In this document: in pieces, positions 46,032-54,839 of the stretch
Layout of the letters: every line of letters begins with the position of its first letter
Numbering within the stretch: the first letter of the stretch is position 1
Assembly: GCA_018817385.1 (NCBI GenBank)
Contig: JAHIUA010000077.1
Span: 1-64,000, forward strand
DNA from: Pseudomonadota bacterium
GTDB lineage: Bacteria > Desulfobacterota > Desulfobulbia > Desulfobulbales > Desulfocapsaceae
Direction: 5' to 3'
Length of the DNA: 64,000 nt
Translations under genes and position numbers: made by a program
The notes under the pieces: model-generated
Told to the model about the DNA's origin: nothing
Databases searched by the model: none
What the model saw: only the letters and a program-made list of their open reading frames with translations

Positions 46032-46786
46032 TGAATCCAAAAGCGGTAATTCTTGTCACCAATGACGACGGTGTCTACGCCCCGGGCGTACGGGCGCTGT
46101 TTGAGGCGGTGTCTTCCCTTGGTCGAGCGGTCCTGGTGGCCCCTGAACGGGACAACTCTGCAGTCAGTCACTCCCTGACCATGAACCGACCACTGCAGGT
46201 CAAGCAACTGGAAGATGAGATCTATACCCTGGACGGAACCCCCACCGACTGCGTTACCATCGGCATGCGTAAGATCCTGGCCAAACCTCCCACTCTCCTG
46301 GTTTCGGGAATTAATCCCGGTTCCAACCTCGGCGATGACATCAGTTATTCAGGGACGGTCTCGGCGGCCATTGAAGGCACCATGTACGGAGTACCCTCCC
46401 TGGCCTTTTCCCTGGGAGGCGATTCACCTCATAACTTCACGGTGGCCGCAGGTGTGGCCTGGAAACTGGCCTCCATGGCTCTCACCTTTGGCCTCCCTCC
46501 AGCCACCCTCCTCAATGTCAACATCCCTGACCTGTCGGCAGGGGCCATCAAGGGCATCCGTTTCACGGTGCAGGGACGAAGGATCTACAAAGACGCCATT
46601 CAGGAAACCTTTGATCCCTGGGGACGGAAACACTACTGGATTGGCGGGGGAACCGTACAGTGGACGGGAGGCAGCGACACCGATGAACATGCTGTCCGAC
46701 AAGGATACATCTCAGTGACCCCTATCCAACTCGACCTTACCAATCACAGTGGCCTCACTTTTCTTGAGAACCAGTGGAAGATGTGA
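46031..46786 (+). CDS. surE: 5'/3'-nucleotidase SurE
   Basis: A 251-residue SurE phosphatase acting on nucleoside monophosphates. ILVTNDDGVYAPGVRALFEA (about 7-26) holds the DD metal site, VAPERDNSAVSHSLT (about 39-53) and VSGINPGSNLGDDISYSGTV (about 95-114) complete the active site. Translation is probably coupled to mtaD through the TAATG overlap, suggesting joint nucleoside salvage. pcm, its frequent partner in other bacteria, lies nearby at 47.6 kb on the opposite strand. Confidence 0.95.
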   Translation: MNPKAVILVTNDDGVYAPGVRALFEAVSSLGRAVLVAPERDNSAVSHSLTMNRPLQVKQLEDEIYTLDGTPTDCVTIGMRKILAKPPTLLVSGINPGSNLGDDISYSGTVSAAIEGTMYGVPSLAFSLGGDSPHNFTVAAGVAWKLASMALTFGLPPATLLNVNIPDLSAGAIKGIRFTVQGRRIYKDAIQETFDPWGRKHYWIGGGTVQWTGGSDTDEHAVRQGYISVTPIQLDLTNHSGLTFLENQWKM

Positions 46787-46893
46787 GTCTTTTGTTAAGC
46801 AGGAGGACGAGAGAAGCCGAGGAGAGGCCAGCAAGGGCCAGGGAACGGGACGGACGAAGCTCAGCAAGAAAATCTTGAGCAAAAAGGCATCAT

Positions 46894-47574
46894 TCAAAAA
46901 AAGAACTTCAGCAAGGCAAAACCGCCAACCAGGAGAAGAATAAAGGCCACACAGAGGAGGTTGAAGTACCGATCGATAAATCGTTTGGCAGGGGCTCCCC
47001 ATTTATGAAGGAGCCAGGCAACGATGAAAAAACGACAGGCCCTGGCCAGCAATGAAGCCAGGAGAAAGACAGGTAAATTGACCCGAGCCACCCCGGCAGT
47101 GATGGTGGTCAGCTTATAGGGTAAGGGGGTCAGGCCAAAGACAAAAACAATCCAGGCATTCCAGTAATCATAGACCTGGAACAGGTATTCCCCTCCCAGA
47201 GCAGCCCCCATACTGGAGACAAGATACGATGGCAGGGCGATATCCAGCCGACCATCAACCTCCACCAGGGACATATGGGCCACATTCTCAATGATCCATC
47301 GGCCCATGGTCTCCCAGGCAAATACCCCGATCCCATAGCCGGCCAAGCCACCGGCCACCGAGGCCAGAGTGCACCAGAAGGCATATTTATACCAGCGGCT
47401 GCTGGCCCCGAGAACCAAGGCGATGAGGAGAACATCCGGCGGGATAGGAAAGAAGCTTGACTCGGCAAAAGAGAGAACAACCAGGGCTGGCAAACCGTAG
47501 CGACTGTCTGCCCAGTGCAACATCCAGTCATAGAGCCTGCGGATCGGCCCCTTCTTTTTTTCCCTTTCAACCAT
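46894..47574 (-). CDS. yqaA: YqaA/DedA-like membrane protein (VTT domain)
   Basis: A 226-residue membrane protein of the SNARE-associated/VTT group. LPALVVLSFAESSFFPIPPD (about 28-47) and the family-typical FGLTPLPYKLTTITAGVARV (about 143-162) are seen, with about five helices. DedA-related proteins are linked to lipid scrambling and membrane homeostasis; the role of YqaA is not established. The ATG at 47574 overlaps the pcm stop by 8 bp, so expression is coupled. A longer frame into pcm was rejected. Confidence 0.85.
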   Translation of the reverse strand: MVEREKKKGPIRRLYDWMLHWADSRYGLPALVVLSFAESSFFPIPPDVLLIALVLGASSRWYKYAFWCTLASVAGGLAGYGIGVFAWETMGRWIIENVAHMSLVEVDGRLDIALPSYLVSSMGAALGGEYLFQVYDYWNAWIVFVFGLTPLPYKLTTITAGVARVNLPVFLLASLLARACRFFIVAWLLHKWGAPAKRFIDRYFNLLCVAFILLLVGGFALLKFFF

Positions 47575-48214
47575 TCCAGCCCTGTTCTCCGATGAGGCTG
47601 ACAAAGCGTACGCTCTCCAGACGCCGGGTATGGATTTCTCCGGCCTCCTTGGTGAGAAGCAGCAGCTCCTGCACATCGTGACCGCCAACAGGGATCACCA
47701 GGCGACCTGGATCTGCCAGCTGCCCCAACAGAGAATCCGGGATTTGAGGTCCACCGGCAGTGACGATGATGGCATCATAGGGCGCATGTTCGGCCCAGCC
47801 CATGGTCCCGTCATCAAGACGGGAGAGGATATTGTAGTAATGGAGTTGATCAAAGATCCTCCGGGCTCCGGCGAGGAGGGTATTGATCCGTTCCACTGTA
47901 TAGACCTTGGCACAGAGCCGGGACAGGATAGCAGCCTGATACCCGGACCCCGTGCCGATTTCCAGGACCTTCTCGTCTCCCTGCAACTGCAGGGCTTGAG
48001 TCATGGCTGCCACAATATAAGGCTGGGAAATGGTCTGATCAGCGGCAATGGGCAGGGGATGATCACCATAGGCAATGGCCTGCATGGCATCGTCGACAAA
48101 AACATGCCTGGGCACCTCTGCCATGGCCTTCAGAGTTCCTGGGTCCGTGATTCCGCGGTACAGGAGCTGCTCCTGCACCATTCGCTCTCGCACCGTGGCA
48201 AAGCGATCCATCAT
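47567..48214 (-). CDS. pcm: Protein-L-isoaspartate O-methyltransferase
   Basis: A 215-residue SAM-dependent methyltransferase that starts repair of isoaspartyl residues. RMVQEQLLYRGITDPGTLKA (about 11-30), DQTISQPYIVAAMTQAL (about 60-76) and the SAM motif VLEIGTGSGYQAAILSRL (about 85-102) are intact. The ATG at 48214 overlaps the upstream lipoprotein stop as ATGA. A TTG six codons earlier is less likely. yqaA follows with an 8-bp overlap. Confidence 0.93.
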   Translation of the reverse strand: MMDRFATVRERMVQEQLLYRGITDPGTLKAMAEVPRHVFVDDAMQAIAYGDHPLPIAADQTISQPYIVAAMTQALQLQGDEKVLEIGTGSGYQAAILSRLCAKVYTVERINTLLAGARRIFDQLHYYNILSRLDDGTMGWAEHAPYDAIIVTAGGPQIPDSLLGQLADPGRLVIPVGGHDVQELLLLTKEAGEIHTRRLESVRFVSLIGEQGWNG

Positions 48215-48609
48215 TTCTTTATCTCTTGCCAAGAGTAGTCATCCTGCCAATCAAATTCATCCTGGTTGTAGGCACTGTAGCGACAGGTGGAAACCGTATC
48301 ACCATCCAAAGTGATCATCACCATATTATAGCCATTGGGATCAAAGGTTCCTCCCACTAAGGGGGCAGCCTGCAAGGCGGATTTATCCTCCTCGTAATAG
48401 ATCCATTGTTCCGTGGATGCTGCAACCATCCTTTTAGAGTCTGGTTCTCCCATCAATTCCAGAACCTCCTGACGAGTGGTCTGGCCAGGCTTGACCATAC
48501 AGACATCGGATGCCAGGTGGCGAACCGGTCCCTTGGCACAGCCACCTACAGCCACTGCCAGAAAAAGAGCCACCAGGAGCGAACAAAGAGGCCGAAGTGT
48601 CATTGACAT
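48211..48609 (-). CDS. BamE/SmpA-like lipoprotein
   Basis: A 132-residue lipoprotein precursor. The signal ends in the lipobox AVGGC with the lipidated Cys at 24. The mature part has VKPGQTTRQEVLELMGEPD (about 39-57), a pattern typical of the BamE/SmpA fold, then WIYYEEDKS. I infer an outer-membrane lipoprotein, and membership in the Bam complex is not shown. GGAG precedes the ATG by 6 nt. It is the first gene of a lipoprotein-pcm-yqaA operon with overlapping ends. Confidence 0.8.
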   Translation of the reverse strand: MSMTLRPLCSLLVALFLAVAVGGCAKGPVRHLASDVCMVKPGQTTRQEVLELMGEPDSKRMVAASTEQWIYYEEDKSALQAAPLVGGTFDPNGYNMVMITLDGDTVSTCRYSAYNQDEFDWQDDYSWQEIKK

Positions 48610-48993
48610 GAGAATCTCCTATTAAAGAAAACGGCGAAAATAACCGTGAAGTTAGCAAGTTCACCCGTTCTATAGTCTGAAGAGTCCCTTTTTTCAAGTA
48701 AGAGTTCATCCCCATCCATCTTTGGCCTCCAGTGCCGAGGCCTGAAGGCACATGCCTCTGCCCGGTGGAAGCGAGGAGAGCAATGAAGGCGGCGCTCCCG
48801 GGATTGCAACTCGAAAAAAAGTTCCCTTGGATGACAAACCAGTATCCATCCACAAACAAGATCCTTCTTTCTCACTCGAGGCCCACAATCGAATTTCCCC
48901 TCCAGACATCGAGAGTTCCCGTCTGAGGGATCATTGTTGCGGACCCCAAAGAGCAAGAAAAAAGGAGCCGCTTGTGGATGAACCCTAGTGAAT
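48610..48993. other. Intergenic region, possible remnant of a gene
   Basis: Located between htpG and the lipoprotein gene. A minus-strand frame (48706-48909, MSGGEIRLWASSEKEG start) stays open for about 67 codons and reads protein-like, but it has no ribosome binding site and no family I recognise. It may be a decayed fragment or chance. Confidence 0.3.
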
Positions 48994-50862
48994 TCAGGCC
49001 CCCACAGCTTTATTGAGAATCTTATAATTGCGCTCTACCATGGCCATGGGATCCACCACCAACCCTGCCTGGATCATGGCATTATCATAGATCTGGGCAG
49101 CCACTTCGGCGGCAAAGGGCGCATCGTTTTTCACCAGTTCCGCCAACTGCTTAATCAGGGGACTGGCAAGATTGACCTCCAGGTTCTTCTTGGAGCTCTC
49201 AGGGACCATTCCCTTTTCCATACGGCTGGCAGCCATGACCCGTTCCATGGAAGAGGTCATGAAGCCACTGGGATTGACAATCATGGCCGGCGAATCCACC
49301 AGGCGTTTCGAATCAATGACATCAGCCACCTTGTCTTCCAAGGTCTTTTTCAACCAGGAAATGAGCTCACCCCCGGCCTCGCTGTCCAATTTTTCTTCGT
49401 TTACCGGCTCAGCTGCCTCGTCATTCCCAGTGGAAAGATCAAGATCAGCCCGATCCGCAGAGACCAGTTTCTTGCCCTCAAACTCACCCAGGTGACTGAG
49501 GACGAAATCGTCAATGGGCTCCATGGTGTAGATGATTTCGATATTCTTCTTGGTAAACATCTCCACATAGGGACCTGACTCAATGGCCGCCCGGCTGGGT
49601 CCATTGATATAATAAATTTTATCCTGACCCTCATCCATACGTTCCACATAGTCAGTAAGGGAGGTGGGTTTGCCATCTTCGGAGCGAGAGGATTCGAAAC
49701 GAACCAGCTTGGCCAGCTCCTTCTGGAACTCAAAATCAGAGGTCACCCCCTCTTTGAGATAGATGCCAAAGGTATGCCAAAAATCAAGGTAATGATCTGC
49801 ATCCCGCTGTGCCTCTTCATCGAGGAATTTAAGGAACCGTTTGGTGATCACCTTACGCAGTTTAAGGACCAGGGCATTATCCTGCAGTGCCTGGCGGGAG
49901 ATATTGAGCGGCAGATCTTCACTGTCCACTACCCCTTTGAGGAAGCGCAGCCACTCCGGCAGGATATGCTCAGAGTGTTGATCAATGAGGATACGCTGAC
50001 AGTAGAGATTGACGCCAGGATCAACGCGACCAAATCCCATACCCTCAAAATTCTCCTTGGGGACAAAAAGAACCGCACTAATGGCCAGCGGCGCATCCAC
50101 GGCGAAGTGGAGACGATAGTGGGGCTCATCCATGGCGTTGCCGACAAACTTATAGAAGTCGTTATACTCTTCGTCGGTGATCTCATTCTTACTCCGGGTC
50201 CAGATGGCCTGGACCGTGTTTACGGTCTCCCCCGCAAGCTTAATGGGAAAGGGGACAAAGGAAGAGTACTGTTTAATAATATTTTCCACCTTCCACTTCT
50301 CGGCATAGCCATAGGCATCTTCCTTCAGATCGAGGATAATCCTGGTGCCTCGATGCAGGCCCGGGCATTCAGAGATGGTAAAGCTGCCTGTTCCATCAGA
50401 GATCCACTCGTTTCCTTCGGATCCATCCCAGGAACGACTCTGGACCGTTACTTTTTCGGCTGCCATAAAGGCGGCATAGAATCCAACTCCGAACTGACCG
50501 ATCAGGCTCACATCCTTTTTCGCCGCCTCGGCAAGCTCTGCGACAAAAGTCCCCGATCCAGAGTGGGCAATGGTACCCAGATTTTTCTCAAGTTCTGCCC
50601 TGGTCATCCCAATTCCGCTGTCGATGATGGTCATGGTATGCTTTTCCTCATCCAGATTAATGGAGATTTCGAGAGGAACATGTCCATCAAAAATTTCCTT
50701 TTTGAGCAGACTCTCATGACGCATTTTTTCCAAGGCATCCGAACCATTAGAAATCAATTCGCGAACAAAAATATCACGCTCTGTGTAGAGCGAATGAATA
50801 ACGATATCAAGCAGTTTCTTTGTTTCTGCCTGAAACTCATGGGTACTTGTTTGACTACTCAT
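48994..50862 (-). CDS. htpG: HSP90-family chaperone HtpG
   Basis: A 622-residue HSP90. The N-terminal GHKL ATPase includes RELISNGSDALEKMRHESL (about 35-53), IDSGIGMTRAELEKNLGTIA (about 82-101) and GQFGVGFYAAFMAAEKV (about 122-138). The middle domain has GVVDSEDLPLNISRQALQDN (about 317-336), with the catalytic Arg in ISRQ. The C-terminal dimerisation domain is complete. GAGGAGG lies about 10 nt before the ATG at 50862. Confidence 0.96.
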   Translation of the reverse strand: MSSQTSTHEFQAETKKLLDIVIHSLYTERDIFVRELISNGSDALEKMRHESLLKKEIFDGHVPLEISINLDEEKHTMTIIDSGIGMTRAELEKNLGTIAHSGSGTFVAELAEAAKKDVSLIGQFGVGFYAAFMAAEKVTVQSRSWDGSEGNEWISDGTGSFTISECPGLHRGTRIILDLKEDAYGYAEKWKVENIIKQYSSFVPFPIKLAGETVNTVQAIWTRSKNEITDEEYNDFYKFVGNAMDEPHYRLHFAVDAPLAISAVLFVPKENFEGMGFGRVDPGVNLYCQRILIDQHSEHILPEWLRFLKGVVDSEDLPLNISRQALQDNALVLKLRKVITKRFLKFLDEEAQRDADHYLDFWHTFGIYLKEGVTSDFEFQKELAKLVRFESSRSEDGKPTSLTDYVERMDEGQDKIYYINGPSRAAIESGPYVEMFTKKNIEIIYTMEPIDDFVLSHLGEFEGKKLVSADRADLDLSTGNDEAAEPVNEEKLDSEAGGELISWLKKTLEDKVADVIDSKRLVDSPAMIVNPSGFMTSSMERVMAASRMEKGMVPESSKKNLEVNLASPLIKQLAELVKNDAPFAAEVAAQIYDNAMIQAGLVVDPMAMVERNYKILNKAVGA

Positions 50863-51209
50863 CTGCAACAAACCTCCTCTGGCAACTATCTTCTGAGATA
50901 ACTTTTCATAATAAAACCTCTACTTCGTAGGATCTGCGGCAAAGACCGGACAAAAGACAGCGATCCAATTCCATTGCTTTTTTTCCTGAAGTCGGCCAAA
51001 ATGATAAACATACATCTCTTGCTGTCAAGTCCACTGTCCGCAATAGAAAACTATTCCTCTGGAACTAAGCAATAGTTTTATTGTTGAAAAAATCGAAAAA
51101 AGGTGGCTGAGAAGAAAAGCACGGACTCCGGGGAAATTCATATATCCCCTCGTAGCCACGAAGCGAATGAAGATTTTTTTACGACGCCCTACCTATTGAG
51201 GAGAACGCT
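50863..51209. other. Divergent intergenic region htpG / phosphoesterase
   Basis: It contains an inverted repeat at 51041-51055 and 51071-51083 (CAATAGAAAACTATT against AATAGTTTTATTG, one extra base in the left arm, 15-nt spacer). It lies about 180 nt before htpG and 130 nt before the plus-strand gene and could be an operator. No CIRCE element was recognised. Confidence 0.45.
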
Positions 51210-51896
51210 ATGAAAATTATCGCCTTTGGTGACATCCACATGTCCCTTGGCAATTTTGCCAAAATTCCAGAAATTTCCTCAGCAGACCTGATCATCCTCA
51301 CAGGTGATCTCACCAACTACGGATCTCGACGCGAGGCCCGCGAGATCCTCAATCAGGTGCTTGCAGTCAACCCCCATGTGCTGGCCCAGGTAGGCAACCT
51401 TGATGAGTTTGAAATCAATGCCTACCTTGATGCCTTGAACATGAACATTCACGGCCAAGCCCGTCTCTTCAGGCGCGAGGTCTGCCTCATGGGCTGCGGC
51501 GGCTCCAACCCCACTCCATTTAACACCCCCACGGAATTCAACGAAAAAGAACTGGCACACACCCTGGACCAGGCCTATCTCCAGGCCCAAAATTTCATTG
51601 AACTGGCCGAGCCCCTTGAGCGTCATAAGATTCCCCTGATCCTCGTCTCTCACACCCCACCCCTGAATACAGCCCTTGACCGCCTGCTCGATGGGAATCA
51701 TGTGGGATCGTCGGCTGTGCGCACGTTCATTGAGCGAAAGCAGCCGCCGCTGTGTATCACCGGTCACATCCATGAAGCAAAGGGCAGCGACCACATTGGT
51801 GAAACATTGATCCTCAATCCAGGAATGATCGGCAAGGGCGGCTGGGTCGAAATAGTCATTGAAAATAAAGGAAAGCTCAAAGCAACAATCCAATGA
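51210..51896 (+). CDS. Metallophosphoesterase
   Basis: A 228-residue calcineurin-like phosphoesterase. Motifs are IAFGDIHMS (about 4-12), ILTGDLTNYG (about 29-38), QVGNLDE (about 60-66, GNLD in place of the usual GNHD), VSHTPP (about 146-151) and ITGHIHEAKG (about 184-193). The His missing from GNHD is normally catalytic, as in YfcE-like members that also vary here. The substrate is unknown. GAGGAG precedes the ATG by 6 nt. Its TGA overlaps the hemG ATG (ATGA). Confidence 0.85.
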   Translation: MKIIAFGDIHMSLGNFAKIPEISSADLIILTGDLTNYGSRREAREILNQVLAVNPHVLAQVGNLDEFEINAYLDALNMNIHGQARLFRREVCLMGCGGSNPTPFNTPTEFNEKELAHTLDQAYLQAQNFIELAEPLERHKIPLILVSHTPPLNTALDRLLDGNHVGSSAVRTFIERKQPPLCITGHIHEAKGSDHIGETLILNPGMIGKGGWVEIVIENKGKLKATIQ

Positions 51897-53293
51897 AAGA
51901 CATCAAAGATACCCTCATCATCGGAGCTGGGCTCTCCGGACTCACCGTTGCCTGGAAGCTGCGACAGCTTCCAGAGCACTCCTTTCTCCTCCTCGAACAG
52001 TCTGAAAAAACAGGCGGTGCCATCTGGAGCCACTCTGAAAACGGCTACCTGGCTGAAGGCGGTCCCCACGGCTTTCTTGACAATTGCCCTGAAAGTCGTG
52101 CCCTCCTCGAAGAGAGCGGCCTGGAGCAGGAATGTGTACGCGCCCCCCTCGCCAGGTTTGTCCGCTATGTCTGCATGAACGGCAGCCTCAAACTTATCCC
52201 TCAAACACCCGCGAAAATCCTGGCGGCCCCCCTTATTTCCCCCCTGGAAAAACTGCGGGTTGTGGCTGATCTGTGGAAGAAGCCACTGGCTGGAGAACCA
52301 ACAGTGAGTGAATGGGTACGCTACCGTTTTGGCAAGGCCCTCCTCCCATACGTGGATGCCGTCTTTACCGGCACCTATGCCGGAGACCTGGAACGTCTGG
52401 TCATCGACGGGGTCATGCCCGGTGTACGCCAGATTGAAAAGGAGCACGGTTCAGTGATCCGGGGACTGTTGAAAAAAATGAAGGGAGCGAGAAACACGAA
52501 AAAGGGAACAAAGAAGTCCTTACCTGCCATGACCAGCTTTCCACAGGGCATGACCCGTCTCGGCGAACGCTTGAGTCAGGATCTGATCCCAGGAAAAGAA
52601 CTGCTGACCAGTTGTTCGGTAAACGCTCTTTCTCGCACCAACGGATGCTGGCAGGTGGAAACAGGACAGGGAAATTTCAGGGCTCACAACCTGGTTCTGG
52701 CCCTGCCGGTGAATCGGGCCCTGGCCCTGCTTGCTGGCCTCGGTACCCCCCCGCCCCAAACAAAAATAGCCGAAGCCAAGATCGTCACCATTGCTCTCGG
52801 CTTTGGGGCAGGAGCCAGCCTTCCTCCTGGATTCGGTTACCTGACCCCGGAACAGGAACAGCGTTTCTGTCTGGGCGCCCTCTTCTCCTCCAACATGTTT
52901 CCCCAACGTGCCCCCGCGGGCCACATCCTGCTGGAGGCCCTGGTGGGAGGACGCAGACACCCTGAACGTTTGCAAATAGACGACGCCAACCTGATCAAAG
53001 AAGCGGTCAGGGATTTGCGGCAACTCCTCAACCTCCCAGGCGAGCCCACCTACTCCCGTGTTCTGCGGCCAGGCGGCGGCATTCCACAGCTAGAAGGCGG
53101 CTACCCAGCCCTCCTCCAGTGGCGAAACACTCTCATGCAAAAAGAAAAAGGACTCTATGTAACAGGATTTGGTTGGGAAGGAATTGGCCTCAACGATATG
53201 ATCAAGACGGCTTTTCGGGTAAGCGAGGCGATTAAAGAAGGGGAACAGGATAGTGGGGAACAGGAGGCAGCCATCAAGAAAGTCTATTTCTAG
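51893..53293 (+). CDS. hemG: Protoporphyrinogen oxidase (HemY-type)
   Basis: A 466-residue FAD-dependent enzyme of the HemG/HemY family that oxidises (copro)protoporphyrinogen in heme synthesis. The FAD dinucleotide-binding motif LIIGAGLSGLTVAWKL (about 7-22) and LEQSEKTGGAIWSH (about 33-46) are at the N-terminus. GFGWEGIGLNDMIKTAFRVSE (about 425-445, cited in part) is the C-terminal FAD region. It is translationally coupled to the phosphoesterase by ATGA. Its TAG stop is shared with the CTAG end of palindromic repeat copy C. Confidence 0.9.
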   Translation: MKDIKDTLIIGAGLSGLTVAWKLRQLPEHSFLLLEQSEKTGGAIWSHSENGYLAEGGPHGFLDNCPESRALLEESGLEQECVRAPLARFVRYVCMNGSLKLIPQTPAKILAAPLISPLEKLRVVADLWKKPLAGEPTVSEWVRYRFGKALLPYVDAVFTGTYAGDLERLVIDGVMPGVRQIEKEHGSVIRGLLKKMKGARNTKKGTKKSLPAMTSFPQGMTRLGERLSQDLIPGKELLTSCSVNALSRTNGCWQVETGQGNFRAHNLVLALPVNRALALLAGLGTPPPQTKIAEAKIVTIALGFGAGASLPPGFGYLTPEQEQRFCLGALFSSNMFPQRAPAGHILLEALVGGRRHPERLQIDDANLIKEAVRDLRQLLNLPGEPTYSRVLRPGGGIPQLEGGYPALLQWRNTLMQKEKGLYVTGFGWEGIGLNDMIKTAFRVSEAIKEGEQDSGEQEAAIKKVYF

Positions 53294-53457
53294 GAGTCTG
53301 TCGGATTTAGAGAATCGTAGCGAAAATTAGAGAAATCGAGACCAGATTTTCATGGATTTGAGGCGAATAGCAGGCCTATTTAACGAAAATCTATGGAAAT
53401 ATGAGCCGATTTGTCAAATTTGCAGCAGATTTATGTCTAAGTCCGACAGGCTCCTAG
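53290..53457 (-). repeat. Palindromic repeat (MITE-like), copy C, complete and inverted
   Basis: A 168-bp element with 16-bp terminal inverted repeats differing at one base: CTAGGAGTCTGTCGGA at the left and TCCGACAGGCTCCTAG at the right. It lies in the opposite orientation to copies A and B. It begins in the hemG stop codon and ends 60 bp before the dnaA stop. It has no coding capacity. Confidence 0.88.
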
Positions 53458-53485
53458 TCCGGAAATGAAAAAATCTCGCTCCTCC

Positions 53486-53510
53486 AAGGGGGCGAATAGC
53501 TCGCCCCCTT
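53486..53510 (-). terminator. Hairpin downstream of dnaA
   Basis: AAGGGGGCGA and TCGCCCCCTT form a perfect 10-bp GC-rich stem with a 5-nt loop, 7 bp after the dnaA stop on the minus strand. A T-rich run (ATTTTTTC) comes only about 12 nt later, so termination is likely but not textbook. Confidence 0.5.
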
Positions 53511-53516
53511 ATCGCA

Positions 53517-54839
53517 TCATAACTGACTCATTTTTTGATCGAGAATTTCCATCTGCCGCCGAACCGAAGTGTCATGAAGACAGAGGTTTGAGACCACCTT
53601 CACTGCATGGAGAACAGTGGCATGATTTCTGTTAAAGGTCTGACCGATATCTGCCAGGGACTCAGAAGTGTGTTTCCTCCCCAGATACATGGCCACCTGG
53701 CGGGGAAAGCTCACCACCTTTTTTCTCGACCGCGACTGCAGTTCTTTGATACTGACCTTGAACTCCCGACTTATCATCTCCCCGATCAGGGCCGTGCTCA
53801 GTGTCTGGGAGACGCCGACAAGACCTTCCACCACCTCCCGAACCATATCCATCTCTATCCGCCCACCAGCCAGAGCGGCCTTGGCACGCAAGGCGAGCAG
53901 GGTCGACTCGATACGACGCACATCCCCCTTAACCTGGGCGCTGATATGGGAGATTGCCTCCCCTTCCAGGTCCAGCCCGCACTGCGCGGCCTTGCTTTCG
54001 ACAATACGATAACGGGTTCCCAGATCCGGGGCCTGAATAGTCGTCACCAGGCCTGCCCCCATGCGGGAACGAAATTCATTATCAATGCCATCCAGATCAC
54101 GAGGCGTGTTATTGGCCGTTAAAATAACACGCTTACCAGATTTAATCAGGGAATCCAGGAGTTCATTCAACTCCTCCTGAGTCTTTTTCTTTCCCTTCAG
54201 GGTATGGACGTCTTCAACCAATAAAAAGTCACACTGCTCATGATACTTCCTTTTAAACTGGTCCATGCCATGGGATTGAATCCCGCGAACCATCTCAGAG
54301 GCATACTGCTGAGCTGTCACATAATGAAGCCTGGTTTGAGGAGACTCCGCCAGCAACCAGTGAGCCACGGCATGGGTCAGATGACTCTTCCCCAGCCCTG
54401 TAGAGCTGTTGATATAGAGACAGGAACCAACACTATCATCCCCTTTCATCATTGACTTGCAGGCGGACTGGGCCAGAAGGTTACTTTCACCCAGCATAAA
54501 GGAGTCAAAGGTATAGCGCGGATGGAGAGAGCGGACAACAGATCGACTCTCAGGGATATGGGGGAGGCGCAACTGACCTTTTGGCCTTGCAGCAGGCAGG
54601 GCTTGTGCCCCCTTGTCGCAGAGCAGCACCTGGCAGGGAACCGTACTGAGCTGATTGATCTTTTCCTGAACCAGACAAAGATGATTGCGGGTCAGGTGGG
54701 CACGATAAAACCTATCGGGACAGGCAAGATGGATACTTTCAGCATCGGAATAGATGCACTCAAGGGGCTCGATCCATAGACTGTAAACACTCTCACCGAG
54801 ACTCTCTTTCAGAACTGCTTTTGCCTTCTCCCAGACCAT
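53517..54839 (-). CDS. dnaA: Chromosomal replication initiator DnaA
   Basis: A 440-residue DnaA. Domain I begins WEKAKAVLKESLGESVYSLWI. The AAA+ core starts near RYTFDSFMLGESN (about 108-120), with Walker A NSSTGLGKSHL (about 143-153), Walker B FLLVEDVHTLKGKKKTQEEL (about 204-223, Glu in place of the first Asp) and the sensor/arginine-finger region NEFRSRMGAGLV (about 253-264). Domain IV has the DNA-binding signature FNRNHATVLHAVKVV (about 402-416). It is not beside dnaN. The region upstream could hold an origin, but I found no clear cluster of DnaA boxes. Confidence 0.92.
   Translation of the reverse strand: MVWEKAKAVLKESLGESVYSLWIEPLECIYSDAESIHLACPDRFYRAHLTRNHLCLVQEKINQLSTVPCQVLLCDKGAQALPAARPKGQLRLPHIPESRSVVRSLHPRYTFDSFMLGESNLLAQSACKSMMKGDDSVGSCLYINSSTGLGKSHLTHAVAHWLLAESPQTRLHYVTAQQYASEMVRGIQSHGMDQFKRKYHEQCDFLLVEDVHTLKGKKKTQEELNELLDSLIKSGKRVILTANNTPRDLDGIDNEFRSRMGAGLVTTIQAPDLGTRYRIVESKAAQCGLDLEGEAISHISAQVKGDVRRIESTLLALRAKAALAGGRIEMDMVREVVEGLVGVSQTLSTALIGEMISREFKVSIKELQSRSRKKVVSFPRQVAMYLGRKHTSESLADIGQTFNRNHATVLHAVKVVSNLCLHDTSVRRQMEILDQKMSQL

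Noticed and set aside
49774-50901. 375-codon plus-strand frame opposite htpG
   Set aside because: Antisense shadow of a highly conserved gene with no supporting start signal.
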